Source: Zhengitettix transpicula
Taxonomy: Eukaryota; Arthropoda; Insecta; Orthoptera; Tetrigidae
Assembly (NCBI GenBank): GCA_037074705.1
Contig: CM073592.1
Span: 50,328,129 to 50,392,128 of the forward strand
Length of the DNA stretch: 64,000 nt
Direction of reading: 5' to 3'
Numbering within the stretch: the stretch's first letter is position 1; each line of letters begins with the position of its first letter. The translations under genes and the position numbers were made by a program. The notes under the pieces were generated by a model, which was not told the DNA's origin, did no database searches, and was given only the letters and a program-made list of their open reading frames with translations. This document shows, one piece after another, positions 13,486 through 22,654 of this stretch.

Positions 13486-14655
13486 TGTAATAAACACTAA
13501 TAAATTTTAGATTAATGAAATTAACCCCACGTTGTGGTAGCCATTTTATGTAATACAAAAATAAAATAACTACCAATTTAAACAATCAATTATCATTTAT
13601 TAAACAATTTTACAATTACACAATCTGATGAAATTTTATAAATCAAAACAATTTTATTTACCTAGAATACATTTTAAATAATTGGACTCGGTACCCTCAA
13701 GGTCTTTACTGGGTTGATAAGGAAACGGTACAAAATGTTACAATTAAACAAATAAAGTTACAATAAATGAAAAACGAAATGATTTAAATGATTGAAACGA
13801 AATCTTTGAAACGATTTACACAAATGAAACGAAAGTAACGAAATTAACTAAATCTGACACTTTTTACCCTTTATTAGCAATTTACAATTATTAATTCAGG
13901 AAAATAAACTTACACGCTCTCTGGTCTACACACTCACTTTGGACAGGCTTAAAAGGCACCAGGCTGCGCTCACACTCTGCTATACCTCCTCTTGACGACG
14001 TCACCCTCTGCTGTCAGACAGACCTCCACGATGTACCTCCCCCCGACTGTTGACGACTGCTGACTGATGATTCCTCTCGGCCACCTAGCTTGGCCTAGCA
14101 TCCGATGATCTCTCCTTTTTGCGAACTCCCAACTGTTCATAACAATTGTTTTCGGCCACTTCAACTTGGCCCCGCGTCCGTCCCTGCGGACCACCGCTCT
14201 CTCCCCGCTGACACGTCCGTCTCCTCTCCAACACGAAATGATAATGAACCTCTCTACTGTCCAACTGCCCTCTTATTTATATCGCGGCTCCCGGATATTC
14301 CCTTGTTTTCACAGTTGTTTTGAAATTACATGTTCGCCAAAACAAACCCCATCTGTTAGCTTTCTCCCGCTCCGAGAGCCACTTAAACAATTACAATAAG
14401 CATCTCCTTTTAGTATAATTGCCTCGTCCATCTGTTATGATGCCTTTCAGGGTTCCGTTGGTCACACAATTTAGCCCTAAGAGCCGCAAAATTGCTCTAA
14501 TTATCTGTCCTTCCCTTCTCTAAAAGTCCACTTATCTGTCATTTTATCATTATTTTTAATATGTACCAACCACTCAAGGATCCCCAGTCTCAGTTTGTAA
14601 ACAATTCTGATAAAAATATGAACCGAAAACATGTCCTTCTTTACTGGTTATTACA
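13486..14655 (-). mobile_element. LTR-like element A (TA-targeted family)
   Basis: On the minus strand the element starts TGTAATAACC (at 14655) and ends GTTTATTACA (at 13486), so its ends form a TGTAATAA/TTATTACA inverted pair as in an LTR. AT dinucleotides flank both sides. A TATA box (TATAAATA, 14274-14281 read in minus) sits in a GC-richer middle, and AT-rich sequence with CCCAGTAAAGACCTTGAGGG-type landmarks follows. Near the 3' end, at 13525-13543, is TGGCTACCACAACGTGGGG, resembling the retroviral tRNA-Lys primer-binding site, preceded by TATTACA. It could be a solo LTR with an extended U5. Frames inside it are not conserved coding sequence. Confidence 0.6.
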
Positions 14656-14661
14656 ATATAT

Positions 14662-15063
14662 TGTAATGCCAATTAATTAAGCCTTTAATTGTTTTTAAAT
14701 AATATAAATTGTTAGCGAATAATGTAGTCCGATTTCGTTCATCTTTCATTTCGTTCACTTTTCATTTAGCTTTCTTTCATTTATCGAATTATTATTTTTA
14801 GGTAAATTTTAAACTGAATTGTTCATAGATCATTTACTCTGTTAATTATTAAAACCCAGTGAAGGCCCTGAGATAAGAGGTATTAAATTTTGATTGTAAT
14901 TGTTTTTAATTTTTGGAAGCCACTAATTGATAATAAATTATTTGTTTGTTAAAAATTTGATTATTTTTTTCATTTAATTAACCTATTCATTTTGATCATT
15001 ACATTTAATGGCTACCACAACGTGGGGCAAATAAATTAAACGCATAAATAGTTGATTACTACA
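14662..15063 (+). mobile_element. LTR-like element B (short copy), head-to-head with A
   Basis: Starts TGTAATGCCAATTAATTAAG and ends GATTACTACA, with AT dinucleotides on both sides. Only ATATAT (14656-14661) separates it from the start of element A, so the two lie head-to-head. It shares with A the AAAACCCAGTGAAGGCCCTG landmark (14851-14871) and the ATTACA..TGGCTACCACAACGTGGGGC motif (14998-15028). At 402 bases it lacks the GC-rich promoter-like part of A, so it looks internally deleted. Confidence 0.6.
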
Positions 15064-15166
15064 ATATATATAAAATATAAGAATAATTTGATTTTTATAT
15101 ACATCTTTATATTATATATATATTTATTTAATAATTAAAGTTTGTGTTTATTTTTTTTTATTTTTC

Positions 15167-15372
15167 TTTTTTAGGGCAACAGGCTACATGAGGGTAATCC
15201 ACTTTGGGCAACTCCCCTTTAATAGCATAGGAAGGGATTTGAAAGGGGGGATGCGGAAGGGTGGAGGAAGGTAGCCCCCGGGCTATGGTTTAAGGATCCT
15301 ACCCGGCATTCGCCTAAAGAAATGCAGGGAAAACCCTAGGAAAACCTGCATCGGGTAGGTCGGGCATTGGGT
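15167..15372 (+). repeat. Interspersed repeat family F, copy 2
   Basis: Matches 6681-6904 from the AACAGGCTACAT head through GGTAGGTCGGGCATTGGGT, where similarity stops abruptly. A T-rich stretch of about 30 bases precedes it. Non-coding and unassigned. Confidence 0.75.
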
Positions 15373-15406
15373 CAATGATATTGAATTTTTATATTTATTC
15401 CAAAAC

Positions 15407-15470
<64 letters not shown>
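15407..15470. repeat. Compound (TA)n(GA)n microsatellite
   Basis: About twelve AT units (15407-15430) followed directly by twenty AG units (15431-15470). Confidence 0.95.
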
Positions 15471-15474
<4 letters not shown>

Positions 15475-15556
15475 TTCGTATAAAATTGAAAATGAAATAT
15501 TTCTTGTTTTGGAATTTATTAATTGAAGATATGGGCACTGTATACAATCAAATAAA

Positions 15557-15640
15557 TACAAAAATTCAACAACATTGAAGAAATTTTTAAACACAAAAAT
15601 TAATTATTAAGTGAAGGAAATAAATCAGCCCATAAAGTCA
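15557..15640 (+). repeat. 84-bp direct repeat, right copy
   Basis: Partner of 13393-13476 in the same orientation, with about 87 percent identity by hand alignment. Confidence 0.8.
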
Positions 15641-16420
15641 GAATAATTTGAATTTAAATTAGAGATTGACGTCTCATGAAAGTATAATTAAATGCGTACA
15701 ACGTTTCGACTCCGATTTGGGAACTCGTTATGTCAATTCTACGATAAATAAATAGCCAAATAACAGACAAAAATAAGTGCTAAATAATTACGACATAACG
15801 TTCCAGCAATCCTTGTTGCTTTCACCAAATTCTTTTAACAGAGACATTTTTAATTTCAATTCTATGCGAGCTAGGTTTCAAAAATATAACTTGTTTTTGC
15901 CAAATCGATACTGTACAACATTTAGAACTCAGCTTGCTTAATGGGAGGACCGTGTATTGTAAAATTTAACAATTATAATAAAATGAATTATTGTTTTAAA
16001 AAATGTTGTTAAAAACACCAACCTATTGGTCAGAAAAATTTAATGTGATATTTAAAACACACCTCTTTGAATCAAAATTAAAGTTTCATTTTATTATAAG
16101 TAATTTACTGTAGCTTTTCTACTATCGAAATTACTTCAAACACATCATTTTAATACATGGAATTCTGTTTATAGTTAACTTCATGGTGATGAAAAATTTT
16201 AGTTATACTCCATAGATTTAATTCGTTTCCCTTTAGAATATGCGTTTAGTGGTTTTATGAAGCATGACAGTAAGTTAACGTTGCTTCCTGAGGCACACTT
16301 GAAAACATCCCAAGTTTCTGAATTCTTCTGGAATGAATTAAATTCGGTCGCTTTGAAAACTAATGAAAAACTGATGTGCGTTTCCGCACCTTCGGGGATA
16401 CAAAACGAAACATAAAAAAG
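15641..16420. other. Intergenic DNA, no gene seen
   Basis: AT-rich. A short AACGTTTCGACTCC motif at about 15700 resembles the ACGTTTCG ends of insect retroposons, but no element could be delimited. Confidence 0.5.
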
Positions 16421-16427
16421 TATTTTT

Positions 16428-16660
16428 TATAAATTATAGAGGCCATTCATTCGTGCGCGTGCTTCGTTCGTCTGCGAGTCGAGCTGAGCGTACTTTGTGC
16501 CTTACAAGCAAGCTCTTTTCCCCAGGAGACAGTTTGAAGCCTCAAGCAATGGTTTACAATGGCGGTCATTAAGAGGAGACGTCTCCAATGGCAACCAGAC
16601 AGCAAACGACCCCGACATCTTGCTGTAGAATGCTCAGGGATAAGCATCAATGAGAACACC
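16428..16660 (+). promoter_or_regulatory. Possible core promoter / CpG-normal patch
   Basis: TATAAA at 16428-16433 is followed about 20 bases later by an initiator-like TCATTCG and then a GC- and CpG-rich stretch (GTGCGCGTGC, CTGCGAGTCGAGC). The spacing is a little short for a classical TATA-Inr pair. No coding exon could be tied to it. A 71-codon frame on the other strand (16447-16662) is unrecognised. Confidence 0.25.
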
Positions 16661-17892
16661 ACCTAACATTATGCAAAACATTTACCCAAGTACAAAGAAT
16701 TCGGTGCCACGAAAAGCGAGCGTAAACGAAATGGAAGAATTTAAAATAGTCAGTGATTTGGGTCTACAAAAGTCGTTTCGTTTTTCAATGCAGTACAACG
16801 CAAGAAAGTTACTGCTGAACTATAAATTATAGTTTAAATTTCGTAAATAATACATTCAATAGAGGCGGCTGTTCATATGTGCTCGTGTGCCACTGCACAT
16901 AAATAAATCGAGGAAGAATTAGTCATTTATTAATTTTAAGTGAATTATCAGTGTGAATTTCTGCTTCAGTTTCCAAGACGCCTTGCGGCGCACTCGCTCC
17001 CGCTATTCCAGCCAACTGCCTATATCTGTGTTCAACCTTTCTCACCAATGACAAACGCGTGCTCACTCCAACTTAGCACATACAATCATATGCAGTACGC
17101 TATTCAGATAGGCGGCACCGTAACGGGACTGCATAAGAAGCGAAATAAAATTAAATTTGAACCATTCAGCAATCTTATTTTAAAATAGTTTATATTTTCA
17201 AAACATAAATACTAATCAGACATTTATGAAAACACAATCAAATGTTATTTTAAAATAAGTAAATATTTTAGGGGAGGCAATTGGAAGACTAGAAAAAATG
17301 TACCACACTGCTCTCCGAACAATATAGCCATTATGTGTCGTTTGTTCCAAAAATTAACTTTAATTAGAATATGTAGAAAGGAGATAAATTAGTCATTATT
17401 GGAAACAATGTAGATGGAATTAGAAATTAGAACATGGAGGTCGGGTCATTTGACGTAGTGTGTTGGCTACACTATCGCTCTTGTAGTATTATTATTTTAC
17501 ACACTTATCCTCGTAAAGATTGATGTAGCACACGACTTCAAAAACTCACGAGCCGCCAAAGGCTATGAATTACTTTTTTTTTACATGTTTAATATAAATT
17601 AAATTCTGGCAGGCGTCATGAATCAAATCGCGACGGCTAAGCAACAACATTGTTTTTTATAAGTTTCTATCGTTTAACTGTTTTAATGTTAGCTTGGAAT
17701 GAATTTGGTAATGTCTGTTCCTTAGAGAATCAACCTAGAGATAACAACAGCATCTTTCAGCCTCAGCCACGATCTCCTGCTAATGTTTGTATAATATCAT
17801 TTTATTCAATTTATGCAATTGCATTATATTCCACCGAAGTAAGCTGTTAAAATACCATTACTACGTCCGTACAATTTTGATTTTCTATTTGA
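16661..17892. other. Intergenic DNA, no gene seen
   Basis: The only frame of note is 16940-17188 on the plus strand (82 codons), which has no recognisable motif. Nothing repetitive was noticed. Confidence 0.5.
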
Positions 17893-17893
17893 G

Positions 17894-18030
17894 GTCTCTT
17901 CCGCAATCGGAACATTGTCGACGTGAGGGCTGAGCAGAACGTGCTCCTCAGGGGACTCGTCTGCGACAACGAGAAGGGCGTAAAACGGGTCCCTACACGC
18001 CCCTTGCGGCTAATCTTTTCCCCGCAGAAG
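17894..18030 (+). other. Possible isolated exon or old coding fragment
   Basis: An open frame of about 46 codons follows a pyrimidine-rich stretch ending in an AG (TTTTCTATTTGAG) and closes at TGA 18031. It reads with ordinary-looking amino-acid composition (NIVDVRAEQNVLLRGL within it) and is much richer in GC and CpG than its surroundings. A 96-codon frame on the opposite strand overlaps it. I cannot match it to a family, and no partner exon was found. It could be a fragment of a mobile element. Confidence 0.2.
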
Positions 18031-18533
18031 TGACGACGTATGGAAAAATGCGATTCCTCTTCACTCTCTCCGAATTCTTTTCCTATATCAATGAAAAACA
18101 CGAATATGCTTGTTCGTGCCGTTGAGAAAATTTGCAAATCTAGTTTGACGTTGGATGACCGGCGATACGACTTTTAATAAACCGGAAATGAAATATGACA
18201 CATTTCTGTCAACCCACGATGTAACTTATGTCAACGACACCGAAAACTGTAAATTTTACACTAATGTGTGTCATTTTAGACCATTCACCACTTTGAAATC
18301 CTCCCCCCACTCAACTACCAATATGAATGTCAGAATTATTGGACACTAATACCAACAAGTTTTTAAATACCTCCCCTACATATATTTTGTGGTTGAAATT
18401 GGTCTTATATATTTTTATTTGGAACATACGTCAATGTTTAGATGGTGTATATTCGAATGTACTGCCTACTGCTGCCCCCTCCCCCCCAGATTTTTGTACA
18501 ATAAGAAATTGTATTCCATTGTTCTAGTCACAA

Positions 18534-18539
18534 TTTATT
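18534..18539 (-). terminator. sky: Candidate poly(A) signal of skywalker
   Basis: AATAAA on the minus strand. Cleavage would be expected around 18504-18524. It is chosen because CpG depletion starts exactly here going right, and because a G-rich stretch (GGGGGGGAGGGGGCAG read in minus) lies just beyond. Many other AATAAA sites exist closer to the stop codon, so shorter 3' ends are possible. Confidence 0.4.
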
Positions 18540-19334
18540 TTACATGTAAATCAGTGCAATTATAGAGAATTTTAGTTTTTGAAAATGCTTCCTTGGCATT
18601 AAATATTTAATTATTGAAAAATTATTATACTCATTAAAATTAAGTCAATTAACTCGTTATATATAAATTTCCCCAATGCTTTAATCAGAAAAATTATTTT
18701 TATGCAAATTGTGAAGAAAATTGAATCAATTTTACTGGACTATTTGCCAGTGCTCACAAAACTCTTGCTTGTCATGCTGATATATGAAGCATCTGTTCTT
18801 AAATGGAATTAGTATAGAGTCATATTGTAATAAATTTTACTGCATTCTGACAATCTATTTTGGTTCCAGGGTATCACAATAGGAAATGTCCATACATTAA
18901 TCTAGCCTCTCCCACTTGTACAGGAATAAGATTTATTGTAAAAGTAAATTGTGCAAAACTTTAAAGTTCAGACTTCACTGCCAAACTTCTGTCAATGTTG
19001 AAGAAATTTCAGGAGTAAATTTTAGAACACATTAAGTTTTGTAACTCTAGATATATTTAGAGGTAATAGTTTGAAGTATAATATTGGTGAAAAAACAGAC
19101 AGGGTAGGGAGTTTTCCACAGATATATTAGAAAATTGTGCACTATATATTTCTTTGCTGGAACTGATTAAGTCCTTACAATTCTTTAACTTTAAATAAGA
19201 ACACCTATAATAAATAATCTATCCTTTTATCAGATCCTGAACAGGCCATGAAAGGAATGTGATAAAGTACATTGTAGGTGAGCCAAATGTAGGTTAAAGG
19301 ATGGAGGAATGTCACACCAGGTTGGAAGGAGACT

Positions 19335-19400
19335 AGGATTAGCACAGTGGTCTCAGCAGCCACCTGAAGGTCCTGGGTTTGACTCTCGGTCCTGCTGCCA
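19335..19400 (+). repeat. tRNA-derived SINE-like sequence
   Basis: An A-box-like TTAGCACAGTGG (about 19339-19350) and a B-box-like GGGTTTGACTC (19375-19385) are spaced as in a tRNA-type RNA polymerase III promoter. They are followed by CGGTCCTGCTGCC and a T-rich stretch. The flanks do not fold as a complete tRNA cloverleaf, so this is a retroposon and not a tRNA gene. It lies antisense to skywalker in its probable 3' UTR. Confidence 0.6.
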
Positions 19401-22400
19401 TTTTTCCGTCTGTATTTCTTAATTAAGCTTTACTATGGGGCAAGGCTTAAATGAGCTTTCTTTGATTTATTTTAATCAATAATATTTAAAATATTACAAC
19501 AGAATAATTCTTAATAGATCTAATTTCTGCAATCCATTTAATTTATTGTCCAATTCAGAAATTTATCAACTCTTCACTGCTAATTCAAAATTGTTATTCT
19601 ATACCCAATATATGCAATTTATAATAATTACTTTACACCTGCTACTCAAAAGTCTGAAATTGCCAACGACAATTTAGTATTTTAAAGCATGTTTGATTTA
19701 ATATTAATCCTCTTTTCGTTAAAAGGGAAAGGAAGAATTCTGGAAAGGAAAAATCATTTACTGCTTACAAAAGTTTTAATCTTATAAAGAAAAGTAAGAT
19801 CAAATATTCTTCAATCATGTACTTGGTCTCAAAACTATTAACAAATACATTAATATTGTACTATAACATTTCCAAAAACAAGCTAAATATGTTTAGTATG
19901 CACTGTAGGTGTTGTTTGAATTCTTTAATATGTCTACAGCTAGCACAATTGCAATTAAAGCTCTCTTTATCTTAAAATCAAAATTTAAAATACAAAATAT
20001 TAAATGAATTTCAACATATTGCTACAGACAGGAACATATGGAAGGCTATCTGAACATTTTTTAGATGTCAAATAAAACTAATATTAATTGAACTTCATTG
20101 GAGAAAATTTCCTTGCATATCTAACCATTCATCAAAATTTGCTCCACTAAACATCAAAATAACATTTTCTTAGTTATTTTTATACAGAATCATATTATGG
20201 TATATGCAAGTCTTAAATGCAATATTTACCGTAGTAAAATTATTGTATTCTTAAAATAATATTATGGACTAGAAACATACAGAGTATAGCAACTGAAACT
20301 CCGTTTACTAAAATTATGTAAGTAACAATAATAGTAGGTACACAACAAATAAGTTGTATGAGAAAATGTTACAAACTTTACACACATTACTTCCCTTAAC
20401 ACAACTACAATAACTGAGTTACAGTGTTCTACATTGAGTTGGTCAATTTTATACATACAATCTCATGAAGCAAGTGGGATATGCAAGAGACACAAAAATG
20501 AACAGACAGCAGAAACTAAAAGTCAAATATGGACAACAATACAATATGTTGATAAATTACTAAAGTTTAAAACAAGGTGAATTATGTTACCCTGTGTGCA
20601 ACATTTTTGACATTGTGTCGTAAGTAAAATATTGGTTTAAAATTAATCTTTATTGTTTCTGGAGACAGCTTGGTCAAGTTATGGCAGTTATCAAACTTAC
20701 TTGAAAACATTACCCCAATACATATTTTCAAGTTTGAAAAAATTGATCGTTGGAGACGCTCATCTCTTTGACTTATAAAGTTACACCAACATCTAATACG
20801 ATACAGAAGCAAAACAAGCATCACCCGACATTTCCAAGCACTTGATATAAAAATGCTTTATCAAAGTTTTCATTGAAATCATACATATAAGATACACTGT
20901 AGTGAGTAATATTAAAACATTCATGTAAACAAGAGCAGTAATGCAGGCAAAATTTAGAAGCCCTCAACAACAATTTCAAAATTACCAAATATTGACTATA
21001 CTTGGTTTTGTTTTTAATATTGCCTTGGAGGATTGATCAATCAAATGTTTCTTTCAAAATCACAATAATTGTGCTTCAGCAAAAGAAAAGTATATACATA
21101 AATTCTTACGACATGCTTTTTTCACAATTACTGTAGTGAAATGCTTTATACCTAATTCTATTTGCTGGTATTTTGTAAAAATGTTTTATCCTAGTGACAA
21201 TTATTACCATTTGACAAATTTCATTGTATCAGTCATACATTAAAGCCTACAAGCTTTAAACGAACATTTAAAGCTTTATTCATCAGTCGTCTACAAACAG
21301 AAACTAGAACTATGGAAAGGTGCCATCTTTTAAACAATGATATTAGGCCCACAAGTAAAATCTTGTTGGTTTGTTATATACACTTAGTACATCAGAATGT
21401 GTTAATTATGTTGTAATTGTTTAGAAATTTAAAAGGTCATACAAAATATTTCTACATTAAAATAAATGGTTTCATAAATGATCTAAGACTTACAATTTTA
21501 AATTATAGTTTTATAGCAGATGCAATTTCAGAATAGTATTTAACAGGTTTTTCTCAAGTCTTATTCAATCTTCTTCATCCAAGTTGTTTTAAATCACTTA
21601 CAAAGAGCATATCAGCTACTTAACAAAGTTGGGCTTGAATCACAAATCTTTGTGTTTATATTTCAGTTTTTCATAATAATGAGCATTAGAATATCAAATA
21701 TTTAAACAATTATACCATGTGCTAAAATTCTGTGTTGTTTTGATACCAATTATAAGTCTTATACTAATTAGATAAAACAGCACAGTAACAGACAAAATGT
21801 GGTGATAATATAAATACCAAAAATATTTCCAAAATCCTTTTACATTTTGACAGGTGTTTAAAAACCTTTTGAGTTTGTCAACTGGTTTGTGCAATTGTGT
21901 CATACTCATGTTTTTAATTACCTGATGAAAGGAATACAGATTCCATAAATGTTGGTTATTTCGATTATTACCTCATTTTGTCTTATTTGGCTATTTTATC
22001 TAATTGGCATCAAACACTCATTGGTATTTCACTAATTCATTATATCAGAATATGGTAGGAGAAACTGTACATAACTCCAATTCACCAATACCTTCTGGAA
22101 AAGTCAGTTTGTAGTAATAAATACTATGTACAAAAAATATTTATACCTAAATATGTGATGAACTATTATTTCACTATTGCTCCTTGATATTTACATTTTA
22201 TAACATATGAAGAAGTAACATTTTTAACATTATGATATAATTAATATTTCTTTACTTTACAGATCGATGTACAGCAGTAACAGTCATAAAATAATTTAAA
22301 TTAAAAACATATAGTACAAAAATTACAAGAAATAATAATTCTTGACTAACAAAAATGTACAATTTACAAAATAATTTTCTTATTATGAATAAGAAGTATG

Positions 22401-22512
22401 TACTAGGTTCTCACTTCATGTGGAATGCAATCACTTTGCACACTACAGATGATTTAATTATCATCCAACACCTGAGATCAAGAGTTTCTATGATGAATTA
22501 CTTTTTCATTGT

Positions 22513-22654
22513 TTAAGCCCCAGAAAATCCATACACTTCTAAAACTCTAATTTCAAAATCCCCACTGGAACAAAGAGGGGGGTTGTTGAAAGTAAGACAG
22601 CTATCAGTTTTCCCAAATCTAATGTTTTCATCCATCCAAATAGCTTGACCTTCC
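22513..22654 (-). CDS. sky: sky coding exon 10 (stop codon exon)
   Basis: Coding part 142 bp, acceptor GTTTCAG, stop TAA at 22513-22515. It completes GGGEGQAIWMDENIRFGKTD and SCLTFNNPPLC, and ends FEIRVLEVYGFSGA. The glycine run, the TFNNPPLC turn and the FEIxxLEVYGF strand are TLDc landmarks. The 3' UTR continues without a gap. Confidence 0.95.

Larger units (their letters stand above)
18515..22512 (-). other. sky: Inferred long 3' UTR of skywalker
   Basis: This non-coding stretch of about 4 kb follows the stop codon at 22513-22515. It has no other supported gene, is strongly CpG-poor like the introns, and ends at a poly(A) signal where CpG content returns to normal. It contains one tRNA-derived retroposon (19335-19400). 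Frames inside it (up to 80 codons) are unrecognised. The extent is inference; transcript evidence is absent. Confidence 0.4.

Noticed and set aside
13970..14399. 72-77 codon frames on both strands as genes
   Set aside because: They fall in the GC-richer promoter-like part of LTR-like element A.
13486..15063. One DNA transposon with 400-bp terminal inverted repeats
   Set aside because: An ATATAT flanked by element termini in the middle (14656-14661) shows two separate head-to-head elements; no transposase frame. Kept only as a weaker alternative.
15283..15594. 103-codon minus frame and 67-codon plus frame
   Set aside because: Made of the (TA)n(GA)n microsatellite (SLSLSL, YIYIYI, EREREREK) and repeat F.
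19335..19400. A tRNA gene
   Set aside because: A- and B-box-like motifs are present, but acceptor and anticodon stems do not pair; it reads as a SINE head.
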